From NCBI GenBank assembly GCA_016709545.1, contig JADJMO010000001.1, forward strand, positions 632,656 through 696,655: a stretch of DNA of 64,000 nucleotides. Reading direction: 5' to 3'. This document shows, piece by piece, positions 1 to 9,091 of this stretch; within the stretch, counting starts at the first letter, position 1; the number at the start of each line of letters is the position of its first letter. Position numbers and translations under genes: made by a program. The DNA comes from Myxococcales bacterium. Its GTDB lineage: Bacteria > Myxococcota_A > Polyangia > Polyangiales > JADJMO01. The notes under the pieces are model-generated. The model did not search any database. It worked only from the letters and a program-made list of their open reading frames with translations, and was not told where the DNA came from.

Positions 1-699
1 GACCTGCACCACACCTACGCGAAGCTGTTCGCGAGCCACCCGGCGGCCGCGCGCACGCGCAAGAAGCTCGAGCGCTCCGAGTGGTCGATGGGGCTCTTCG
101 TCCTCTATTTCGGCGCCGACCAGAACTACGACATCGCGCACCACACCGTGCTGTTCGGGCCGCGGTACAAGGGCCTGCTCGACGACATCTTCCACGGCGC
201 GAAGCTGCCCGACGACTTCTCGCTCTACCTGCACGCGCCCACGGTCACCGACCCCTCGCTCGCGCCGCCGGGGCACGGCACCTACTACGTGCTCTCGCCG
301 GTCCCCCACCTCGGCAACGCGAAGATCGACTGGGCGAAGGTCGGCCCCGTCTACGCCGACCGCATCCTCGCCTCGCTCGAGCGGCACATGCCCGACCTGC
401 GCCAGCACCTGACGACGAAGCGCTGGATGACCCCCGACGACTTCCAGAGCGAGCTCGGCGCCTACCACGGGTCGGCCTTCTCGCTCGCGCCGCGCCTCAC
501 CCAGAGCGCGTGGTTCCGCCCGCACAACCGCGACCCGCACATCCCGGGCCTCTACATCGTCGGCGCAGGCACCCACCCGGGCGCGGGCGTGCCGGGCGTC
601 GTCGGCTCCGCCAAGGCCACGGCCTCGGTGGTGATCGCCGACCTCGGGCTCGGGGCCTCGCCCGCGGCGACCGCGTCGCTCCGCGAGGTCCCCGCGTGA
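1..699 (+). CDS. crtI: Phytoene desaturase CrtI, C-terminal part (5' end outside window)
   Basis: The reading frame is open from base 1, so the N-terminus and its FAD-binding motif lie outside the window. The visible 232 residues are the C-terminal part of a CrtI-type FAD-dependent phytoene desaturase, which introduces double bonds into phytoene to give coloured carotenoids. The second FAD-contacting segment typical of the family is clear near the end (GLYIVGAGTHPGAGVPG, then VGSAKATA). The stop codon overlaps the GTG start of the phytoene synthase gene by four bases, so the two are translationally coupled. The sub-type (lycopene, neurosporene or later desaturase) cannot be told from this fragment. 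Confidence 0.93.
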   Translation, partial: DLHHTYAKLFASHPAAARTRKKLERSEWSMGLFVLYFGADQNYDIAHHTVLFGPRYKGLLDDIFHGAKLPDDFSLYLHAPTVTDPSLAPPGHGTYYVLSPVPHLGNAKIDWAKVGPVYADRILASLERHMPDLRQHLTTKRWMTPDDFQSELGAYHGSAFSLAPRLTQSAWFRPHNRDPHIPGLYIVGAGTHPGAGVPGVVGSAKATASVVIADLGLGASPAATASLREVPA

Positions 700-1637
700 C
701 CCTCGCCGTCCCGCTCTCGCCGGGCGCCGTCGCGCTGGCGAAGGAGACGCTGGCGACGAAGTCCAAGAGCTTCGCGCTGGCCTCGCACCTGCTGCCCCCG
801 GCGCATCGCGACGAGATGGCGGTCCTCTACGCGTGGTGCCGCCACGTGGACGACGCCATCGATCTCGCCCCTCGCGCCGAGCGCCCGGCGGCCCTCGCGC
901 GCCTGCGGGCCGAGCTCGACGACGTCTACGCGGGCGCTCCCGGGAGCCCCATCCTCTCGGCGTTCGCCGACCTCGTGCGCGCGCGGCGGATCCCCCGCGC
1001 GTACCCCGAGGAGCTGCTCGCGGGCATGGAGATGGACGTGCTCCGCGCGCGGTACCTCACCCTCGCGGATCTCGAGCTCTACTGCTTCCGCGTCGCGGGG
1101 GTCGTCGGGCTCATGGCCTGTCACGTGCTCGGGGTGAGCGAGCCGGGCGCCCTGCGCAACGCCGCCCACCTCGGCATCGCGATGCAGCTCACCAACGTGT
1201 GCCGCGACGTCGAGGAGGATCTCGCCGACGGCCGCGTCTACCTGCCGAGCGAGATGCTCGGTGTGTCGCTCGATCGCGCGCCGGCCGAGGGTTCGCCCGC
1301 GCGGACGGCCGTCCAGCGCACGGTGGCCACGCTGCTCACGCTCGCCGATCGCTACTACCGCTCCGCCGACCGCGGGCTGCCGGCCCTCGGGCTCCGGCCG
1401 GCCCTCGGCATCCGGGTCGCGCGCCACGTCTACGCCGCGATCGGCGCGATCCTGCGTCGCCGGGCGTTCGATCCGTTCCGCGGCCGCGCCTTCGTGCCGC
1501 TCCTGCACAAGCTCGCGCTCGTGCTCCTCGCCGTCGTCCTCACCCTGGCCGAGCTCCCCGCTCGGTTGCTCCGTCGCCGCGCGATCGTCACCCCCGATCG
1601 TGTCCTCGGGTTCCCCCATGACGTCCTTCCAGTCTGA
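696..1637 (+). CDS. crtB: Phytoene synthase CrtB
   Basis: Encodes 313 residues of a squalene/phytoene synthase that condenses two geranylgeranyl diphosphates to phytoene, the first committed carotenoid step. Both Asp-rich magnesium/diphosphate motifs are present: DDAID at residues 52-56 and DVEED at 171-175, the latter followed by LADGRVYLP as in the family. The GTG start is chosen because it overlaps the upstream stop as GTGA and places the first helix (KSKSFALA) at the normal distance. The C-terminus is hydrophobic, suggesting membrane association. The 3' end overlaps the next gene by 20 bases, so the genes form one tightly packed operon. Confidence 0.96.
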   Translation: MTLAVPLSPGAVALAKETLATKSKSFALASHLLPPAHRDEMAVLYAWCRHVDDAIDLAPRAERPAALARLRAELDDVYAGAPGSPILSAFADLVRARRIPRAYPEELLAGMEMDVLRARYLTLADLELYCFRVAGVVGLMACHVLGVSEPGALRNAAHLGIAMQLTNVCRDVEEDLADGRVYLPSEMLGVSLDRAPAEGSPARTAVQRTVATLLTLADRYYRSADRGLPALGLRPALGIRVARHVYAAIGAILRRRAFDPFRGRAFVPLLHKLALVLLAVVLTLAELPARLLRRRAIVTPDRVLGFPHDVLPV

Positions 1638-2277
1638 GATCACCGCTCCGCACCCCCCGGTCTCCGCCCGCACGCCGGTGGTCGCGCCGATCCCGGAGTC
1701 CACCCGGGGCGCGCTCGTCACCTACTTCTCGTTGGTCCGCACCTTCGGTCGCGACGACTGGCTGGTCTACGTCGCCTGGGTCGGCCTGATGGTCGGGCTG
1801 TTCGGCGCGACCCTCGGGTTCCTCCTGCTCGGTCGGCACGCGCACGTGCAGTTCCCCGCCGAGGCGTGGATGGTGCCGATCGGTGCCGCGATCTTCGCCG
1901 GCGCCATCGCGGTCGACACCATCGGTCACCGCACGGTCTACAAGGAGGTCATCGCGCGGGCCGAGGGGCTCGTGCACCACGTGACGATCTTCTGCGGCGT
2001 CGGCAGCTGCGTGTTCCTGTGCGCGGCCTACCAGAACCGGGGCGCCTTCTGGATCCCGGCGATGGTGCTGACGATCATGTCGTTCGTCTACAGCCTCGTC
2101 GACGAGGTGTTCCACTGGCACCGCTACTGGAGCGAGCGGTCCGATCGCGTGGAGATGTGGAGCCACACCTTCATCTTCGTCGGTCACCTGACCATGATGT
2201 TCGGCTGGTGGAAGTGGTTCTTCCTCGGCTACCCCGGCGTCCGCGAGACGCTCGCGGCGCTGCCCGGTGGGCAGTGA
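1618..2277 (+). CDS. His-rich integral membrane protein in the carotenoid operon
   Basis: A 219-residue protein with about four hydrophobic segments (near residues 57-77, 85-103, 122-147 and 184-203). I do not recognise the family. Polar ligand-like residues cluster beside the membrane segments: a DTIGH stretch, an HH pair in GLVHH, DEVFHWH, WSH and VGH. Several His plus Asp/Glu in and around a helical bundle is the pattern of membrane di-metal oxidases and desaturases, but no known signature is complete, so this is only a suggestion. It overlaps crtB by 20 bases and the CarH gene by four, so it is co-produced with carotenoid enzymes and could be a carotenoid-modifying enzyme or a light-response partner. 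Confidence 0.85.
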   Translation: MTSFQSEITAPHPPVSARTPVVAPIPESTRGALVTYFSLVRTFGRDDWLVYVAWVGLMVGLFGATLGFLLLGRHAHVQFPAEAWMVPIGAAIFAGAIAVDTIGHRTVYKEVIARAEGLVHHVTIFCGVGSCVFLCAAYQNRGAFWIPAMVLTIMSFVYSLVDEVFHWHRYWSERSDRVEMWSHTFIFVGHLTMMFGWWKWFFLGYPGVRETLAALPGGQ

Positions 2278-3209
2278 GCTCGAGCGACCGGAAGGGGGAG
2301 GCCCAGAAGGCCGATCCCGCCCCCGGTCTCCTGCGGATCCACGCGGTCGCACGCGCCACGGGGATCTCCCCCCACGCCCTGCGCATCTGGGAGCGCCGCT
2401 ACGGGAACATGGCCTCGCAGCGGTCGGCCGCCGGCTACCGGCTCTACACGAGCGACGACCTCGACCGCATCCGGCTCATCAAGGACCTCCTCGACCAGGG
2501 CCACTCGATCGGTGACATCGCGGTGCTCACGGCGGCCGAGCTCTCCGGGATCCGGCGGCACGCCGCGCCCGCGTCCCGAGTCGCGAGTCCCGAGGTCCCG
2601 CTGCTCGACTCGGCGCGCGACCGCTTCCTCGCGGCGGTCGACCGGCTCGACCCCGGCGAGGCCGAGCGGGCCCTCTCGGCCGCCGGTCTCGCGGTCGATC
2701 CCTTCACCCTCGTCACCCAGGTGATCGCGCCGCTGCTCGTGGAGATCGGCGAGGCCTGGCGCGCCGGGCGACTCACGATCGCCCACGAACACGCGGCGAG
2801 CGCCGCCGTGCGCGGACACCTCGCGGAGCTCCTCCGCAACGCGCGCGCCGACCGCGCTGCCCGGCTGTTCGTGTGCACGACACCCGACGGGGAGCAGCAC
2901 GAGCTCGGCGTGATGATGGCCGCCGTCGTGCTCGCCACCGCGGGCGCGCGCGCCGTGTACCTCGGGCCTTCGCTGCCCGCGGCCGACATCGCCTACGCCG
3001 TGAAGCAGTCGCGCGCCCACGCGGTGGTGCTCTCGGCGCTGGCGCTCGAGCCGCTCGACGCAAGACGCGAGCTCGCGCGCATTCGGCGCGCCGTCCCTGC
3101 GCCCGTGGGCATCTTCGCCGGGGGGGCCAGCGTGCTCGAGCCGGTGCCTCCCGGCGTCACCCACTTGACCGGATACGACGCCTTGGTGTCGGCGGCCGCG
3201 CTTTCCTGA
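2274..3209 (+). CDS. carH: CarH-type light-sensing MerR repressor with adenosylcobalamin domain
   Basis: A 311-residue regulator with a MerR-type DNA-binding domain (about residues 21-90: GISPHALRIWERRYG, then a wing and SIGDIAVLT) and a C-terminal cobalamin-binding photosensory unit. The helical-bundle light motif W-x9-EH is exact (W162, E172, H173), as is the CarH variant of the B12 signature, E-x-H-x-x-G (E207, H209, G212). In characterised CarH proteins adenosylcobalamin drives tetramer formation and repression in the dark, and photolysis releases DNA. The gene is last in the crt operon, overlapping its neighbour as GTGA, so it probably represses its own operon until light induces carotenoid synthesis. 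The operon promoter and operator lie upstream of the window. Confidence 0.93.
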   Translation: MSSSDRKGEAQKADPAPGLLRIHAVARATGISPHALRIWERRYGNMASQRSAAGYRLYTSDDLDRIRLIKDLLDQGHSIGDIAVLTAAELSGIRRHAAPASRVASPEVPLLDSARDRFLAAVDRLDPGEAERALSAAGLAVDPFTLVTQVIAPLLVEIGEAWRAGRLTIAHEHAASAAVRGHLAELLRNARADRAARLFVCTTPDGEQHELGVMMAAVVLATAGARAVYLGPSLPAADIAYAVKQSRAHAVVLSALALEPLDARRELARIRRAVPAPVGIFAGGASVLEPVPPGVTHLTGYDALVSAAALS

Positions 3210-3559
3210 GCGTCGCTCCGACGAGACACGCACAGAGACCCACGCGGGTTTTCGTGGCGTTTCTGGGTGAGAGGCCGTGGCACGGATCCTGAACCGGAAA
3301 GATTCTCGCGAGATGCTTGACGGCGGGATGATTGGAGGGTGGCCTATGGTTAGATATCAGCCATGGGACTGTCACCGTCGCGCCGTACCCATCGTCGTCG
3401 CGTCACGCCAAGCGGGATCTTCCCGAGAAGGAGCTGAGCGCAGTTCGTCACTGTCGTCATAGGAGGCCCCTGGGACGTAGCGAGTGAGGCCCTGGGGCAC
3501 TGGATTACGGGCGAGTGAGCGCGGCCATGGCGCAGCTCGCCTGGTACCGGAGGGTTCCG
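3210..3559 (+). other. Intergenic region upstream of hpf
   Basis: About 350 bases with no convincing gene. A weak hairpin (CCACG / CGTGG, 3240-3257, 8-base loop, followed by CGTTTCT) may end carotenoid transcription. Around 3310-3365 the sequence is less GC-rich than its surroundings and holds TTGACG at about 3314 and AT-rich hexamers near 3343-3355, but their spacing is not that of a good sigma-70 promoter. AGGAGG at about 3462 has no convincing gene after it. The hpf ribosome binding site (GGAGG at 3549-3553) closes the region. Confidence 0.5.
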
Positions 3560-3916
3560 ATGAACATCGCCATCACGTTTCGCCACCTCGAGTCGTCCGA
3601 TGCGATCAAGGAATACGCACAAGAGAAGATCGGGCGTCTGCAGAAGTTCCTGCGCAAGCCGATGAAGGCAACCGTGACCTTGTCGATCGAGAAGGGCGAG
3701 CAGATGGCCGAGGTGATCGTGACCGCGGGGAGCGAGCACTACACCGCCAAGGAAACCAGCGACAACATGTACGCCTCGCTGGACCGCGTGTGCGACAAGC
3801 TGGAGCACCAGGTCAACAACGCCAAGGGCAAGAAGCTCGCGGCCACCAGCAAGGGCATGAAGGCCCACGATTTCGCCGCCGAGCAAGAGCGGCTGGCGGC
3901 GGGCAACGAAGAGTAG
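3560..3916 (+). CDS. hpf: Ribosome hibernation promoting factor HPF (short form)
   Basis: A 118-residue HPF/YfiA-family protein that binds the 30S decoding region and inactivates ribosomes in stress or stationary phase. The family fold is recognisable from MNIAITFRHLESSDAIKEYA through the EKGEQMAEVIV strand and the Tyr/Asp helix DNMYASLDRVCDKLE. The ATG at 3560 is preferred over upstream in-frame starts because GGAGG precedes it at normal spacing and MNIAITFRH is the usual N-terminus. It lacks the dimerisation domain of long HPF. Its position before ptsN, hprK and rapZ matches the proteobacterial rpoN-hpf-ptsN arrangement, but rpoN is not next door here. Confidence 0.95.
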   Translation: MNIAITFRHLESSDAIKEYAQEKIGRLQKFLRKPMKATVTLSIEKGEQMAEVIVTAGSEHYTAKETSDNMYASLDRVCDKLEHQVNNAKGKKLAATSKGMKAHDFAAEQERLAAGNEE

Positions 3917-4034
3917 CGATCGCGAGGCCGACCGGGACGCGCCCTGAGGGGCGCGCAACCCGGTTGCAGGCCCGACCAGAGCCGAGCGAAGTAGCTGGAC
4001 GCCGCGGGGCAATCGCGCGAAAACGGGGCTCTCG

Positions 4035-4554
4035 ATGCGGCTCGTCGACATCCTCACCGCCGACCGGGTGGCCCTGCACGCAGCGACCGAATCGCTGGGC
4101 GGCAAGGCCGCGGTCCTCGAGACGATGGCGCAGCTCCTCGCGCGTGGGGTCAGCGGTGTGGCGAGCATCGCCCTCGACGGGGGCTCCGTCTGCGAGCAAC
4201 GTCGCCGCCGTCCGCGCGGTGCTCGAGGAGCGCGAGGGCCTGCAGTCGACCGGCATCGGCGACGGGGTGGCCATCCCGCACGGCTTCCTCGGCGACCTCG
4301 CGGTCCAGATCGCGGCCTTGCTGGTGGTGCCTGCGGGGGTCCCGTTCGACGCGATCGACGACAAGCCGGCGCGGATCATCCTCGGGGTCGTCGGCCCCAA
4401 GAAGGGGATGAACGCGCAGGTCGAGCACCTGCGCATCCTCGCCCGCGTCAGCAAGGTGCTCCGCGAGCAGTCTCTCCGCGATCTGATCGTCGCGGCACCC
4501 AACGCTGCGGAGGTGTTCCGGCTCGTCGCCGACGCAGACGCCAGGGTGCCCTGA
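4035..4554 (+). CDS. ptsN: PTS EIIA-Ntr protein PtsN, interrupted by a one-base frameshift
   Basis: The gene starts at ATG 4035 (MRLVDILTADRVALHAATES) and runs in one frame to about 4178; the rest of the family continues in the +1 frame (SNVAAVRAVLEEREG, GIGDGVAIPHG, final residues DADARVP) to the TGA at 4552-4554. Removing one G from the run GGGGG at 4179-4183 joins both parts into a 172-residue EIIA of normal length. The phosphoryl-accepting His lies in GVAIPHG (residue 82 after correction). PtsN receives phosphate from HPr and acts as a regulator of potassium and nitrogen metabolism in proteobacteria. The stop overlaps the hprK start. The break is more likely a homopolymer error than a true pseudogene because the rest is conserved. 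Confidence 0.88.
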
Positions 4555-5822
4555 TGACGACGGGGGGGCCGGGTGGGGGGTCGGGTGGTGCGGGCGGGGG
4601 CAAGAAGCGCGGCCCGAAGGACAGCCCGCAGGACGATGGCACCGACGGCGACGCGCCCTTCCCGTCGAGCCCGAACGTCGCGCGCCCGAGCGAGAGCCGG
4701 CCGGGCGAGAGCCGACCGGGCGACAGCAGCCAGCCTGGCGACAGCCGCGCAGGCGCCGAGGACTGGCCCTCGGAGTCGTTGCTCGCCGCCGCCGACGCGC
4801 AGTCCAGCAACGCGCAGCCCGCGGGGGTCACCGTCGAGAAGCTGTGCGCCGATCCCGGGCTCGGATTCCAGCCGTCCATCCTCGCGGGCGCCGCGGGGCT
4901 CTCGCGGCGCATCCTCAACGCGCGCGTCCAGAAGTCCGGCCTCGCGCTGGTCGGGCACTTCCACGGGCTCGAGGCCTGGCGCCTCCAGATCCTGGGCGCG
5001 ACGGAGATCTCGTTCCTCGACCGGCTCTCCTCGGAAGCGAGGGCCAAGGCGTGTCTCGGCTTCGCGAAGCTGCGGCCCTGCGGCGTCGTGCTCACCCGCG
5101 GCGTGCGTCCGCACCACGAGCTCGTCGCGGCTTGTGAGGCGACCGAGACCCCGTTGCTCGGCAGCCCGCTCAAGTCGTCCACCACCATCAACCTCCTCCA
5201 CGCCCTGCTCGACGACCGCCTGGCGGTGCGCACCCGCCTGCACGGCGTGCTCGTCAGCATCTACGGGCTCGGGATCCTCATCATCGGCCGCAGCGGCGTC
5301 GGCAAGAGCGAGTGTGCGCTCGACCTCGTCATGCGCGGGCACCGGCTCGTCGCCGACGACGTGGTCGAGTGCTCGGTGCGCCCGTACGGCAGCTCCGTCG
5401 ATCCGGCGAAGAAGGCGGTCATCGGTGAGCCCGCGGAGCTCCTCGAGCATCACATCGAGATCCGTGGGCTCGGTATCCTCAACCTCAAGGACCTGTTCGG
5501 GGTCACGAGCGTGACCGCGCGCATGCCCATCGACCTCGTGGTGCGCATGAGCGACGCCGTCGACGCCGCCGGCCAGCCCGTCGAGTACGACCGGCTGGGG
5601 CTCGAGGAGCGCCACCACCGCATCCTCGGGGTGGACATCCCCGAGGTCACCATCCCCGTGAAGCCCGGCCGTGACGTCGGCGGCATCGTCCAGATCGCCG
5701 CCCGCAACGAGCTCCTCAAGCGCGCCGGCCACCACGGCGCCCGCGACTTCCAGGAGCGGCTCGAGCGCAAGCTGCTCGGCAAGGCCATCACCGACGACGA
5801 CGTCGACGGGGGGCGAGGATGA
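4554..5822 (+). CDS. hprK: HPr kinase/phosphorylase HprK with disordered N-terminal extension
   Basis: A bifunctional HPr(Ser) kinase/phosphorylase of 422 residues. Residues 1-85 are a Gly/Ser/Pro-rich low-complexity extension with short repeats of the type ESRPGESRPGDS; typical HprK proteins are near 310-330 residues, so this tail is additional. After it come the N-terminal domain (VTVEKLCADPGLGF...), the Walker A motif GRSGVGKS (residues 245-252) with the preceding HGV active-site segment, and the C-terminal HprK signature ending RGLGILNLKDLFG. Start ATG 4554 overlaps the ptsN stop (TGATG); the end overlaps rapZ. The partner HPr gene two positions downstream has the regulatory Ser that this enzyme would phosphorylate. 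Confidence 0.94.
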   Translation: MTTGGPGGGSGGAGGGKKRGPKDSPQDDGTDGDAPFPSSPNVARPSESRPGESRPGDSSQPGDSRAGAEDWPSESLLAAADAQSSNAQPAGVTVEKLCADPGLGFQPSILAGAAGLSRRILNARVQKSGLALVGHFHGLEAWRLQILGATEISFLDRLSSEARAKACLGFAKLRPCGVVLTRGVRPHHELVAACEATETPLLGSPLKSSTTINLLHALLDDRLAVRTRLHGVLVSIYGLGILIIGRSGVGKSECALDLVMRGHRLVADDVVECSVRPYGSSVDPAKKAVIGEPAELLEHHIEIRGLGILNLKDLFGVTSVTARMPIDLVVRMSDAVDAAGQPVEYDRLGLEERHHRILGVDIPEVTIPVKPGRDVGGIVQIAARNELLKRAGHHGARDFQERLERKLLGKAITDDDVDGGRG

Positions 5823-6775
5823 GCCGCACCCAGGTGGTCGTGGTGACGGGCATGAGCGGCGCGGGCAAGTCCACCGCCCTGCACGCGCTCGAGGATCTCG
5901 GCTTCTACTGCTGCGACAACCTCCCGACCGAGCTCGCCCCCCAGATCGTGGCCATGTGCGAGCGCGACGGCATCCACCGCATCGGCCTCGGCCTCGACGC
6001 GCGGCTCGGCAACTTCCTCCGCGAGGCCGGCCCGGCCATGGACGCGCTCGACGCGGCCGGCCACCGCGACCTCCACGTGCTGTTCGTCGACGCGAGCGAC
6101 GAGTCGATCGTGCGCCGCTTCTCCGAGACCCGCCGCCCGCACCCGCTCGCGACCGCCGGAGACGTGGTCGAGGGCATCCACATCGAGCGCGAGCGCATGG
6201 CGCCGCTGCGCGCGCGCTCGACGCGCGTCATCGACACCACGCGGTTCAACGTCCACGAGCTGCGCTCGGTCGTGCTGGGGCAGTTCTCGCCTGCGCGCGG
6301 CGAGACGGGCTCGATGGTCACGCGGCTCGTGTCGTTCGGGTTCAAGTACGGTACCCCGGTGGACGCCGACATCGTGCTCGACGTGCGCTTCCTCGCGAAC
6401 CCGTTCTTCGTGCCCGAGATGAAGCACCGCCCCGGCACCGACGCCGACGTCGCCGCGTTCGTCCTCGAGCGCGAAGAGGCGCGCACGTTCGTCGATCGCA
6501 TCGAGGCGCTGCTGAACTTCTCCATCCCGCTCTACGCGCGTGACGGAAAGGCCTACCTGACGATCGGCATCGGGTGCACGGGCGGGCGGCACCGCTCGGT
6601 GGCGGTCGCCGAAGAGCTCGGCGAACGATTGCGCAAGCGCTTCTCGGACGTCGCCGTCCAGCATCGAGACGTGGGCCGCGGAGACGTGGCCGGTTCGCGC
6701 GGCTCGGATCCAGGGCCGATTCCCGGCGCGGGTCCTCCTCCCGCGATTCCGGTACCATCAGGCAAGGGGACATGA
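5819..6775 (+). CDS. rapZ: RNase adapter / nucleotide-binding protein RapZ
   Basis: A 318-residue RapZ (YvcJ/YhbJ) protein. The N-terminal P-loop is GMSGAGKS, followed by ALEDLGFYCCDNLP, a family hallmark; the C-terminal domain ends in IGCTGGRHRSV, also diagnostic. In E. coli RapZ delivers GlmZ to RNase E and senses glucosamine-6-phosphate; in other bacteria its role is less defined. About 25 residues rich in Pro and Gly (GPIPGAGPPP) follow the conserved core. The ATG overlaps the hprK stop and its own stop overlaps the HPr start, so translation is coupled through the cluster. Confidence 0.95.
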   Translation: MSRTQVVVVTGMSGAGKSTALHALEDLGFYCCDNLPTELAPQIVAMCERDGIHRIGLGLDARLGNFLREAGPAMDALDAAGHRDLHVLFVDASDESIVRRFSETRRPHPLATAGDVVEGIHIERERMAPLRARSTRVIDTTRFNVHELRSVVLGQFSPARGETGSMVTRLVSFGFKYGTPVDADIVLDVRFLANPFFVPEMKHRPGTDADVAAFVLEREEARTFVDRIEALLNFSIPLYARDGKAYLTIGIGCTGGRHRSVAVAEELGERLRKRFSDVAVQHRDVGRGDVAGSRGSDPGPIPGAGPPPAIPVPSGKGT

Positions 6776-7056
6776 CGATCGACGCCGACGCCGAGGGCCG
6801 CTTCCAGATCGTGAACAACCTCGGGCTCCACGCCCGGGCCGCGACCAAGCTCGTGCAGCTGGCCAGCAAGTTCACGTGCGAGGTCATCGTCGGTCGCGAC
6901 GGTCAGACGGCCAACGGCAAGAGCGTCATGGGTGTCCTCCTGCTGTGCGCCTCCAAGGGCACCTTCCTCGACGTGCGCGCCAAGGGGGAACGCGCCGAAG
7001 AGTGCGTCGCCGCGGTGGGCACGCTCATCGCTTCCCGTTTCGGCGAGCCGGAGTGA
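6772..7056 (+). CDS. ptsH: Phosphocarrier protein HPr
   Basis: A 94-residue HPr. The EI-dependent phosphorylation site is H20 in NLGLHARAATK, and the HprK-dependent regulatory serine is S51 in NGKSVMGVLLL, so both phosphorylation routes look usable. It starts with ATG overlapping the rapZ stop. HPr would pass phosphate from the EI encoded just downstream to PtsN. No sugar-specific EIIB or EIIC is present in this cluster, which points to a regulatory rather than sugar-uptake phosphorelay. Whether it should be called ptsH or npr cannot be decided from the sequence. Confidence 0.95.
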   Translation: MTIDADAEGRFQIVNNLGLHARAATKLVQLASKFTCEVIVGRDGQTANGKSVMGVLLLCASKGTFLDVRAKGERAEECVAAVGTLIASRFGEPE

Positions 7057-7066
7057 GTGGGCGCGG

Positions 7067-8956
<1,890 letters not shown>

Positions 8957-9091
8957 CGCATCGATGGGCAGGGTGTGGTCGGAGGGAGTGAACGCCGCGC
9001 CACGGTCGCCCGTCCAACCTCCGACGCTGCCCCGCACCTCCCGCCCTTTTGCCCTGGCGGGCACGCGGGCATCGACCTTGCTAGGATGTTC

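Noticed and set aside
3238..3265. Hairpin after carH considered as a terminator.
   Set aside because: Only a 5-base stem and no T run, so it is mentioned only in the intergenic note.
3484..3559. GTG at 3484 as the start of a gene leading into hpf.
   Set aside because: The frame is different from hpf and carries no recognisable sequence; the GGAGG before ATG 3560 is better.
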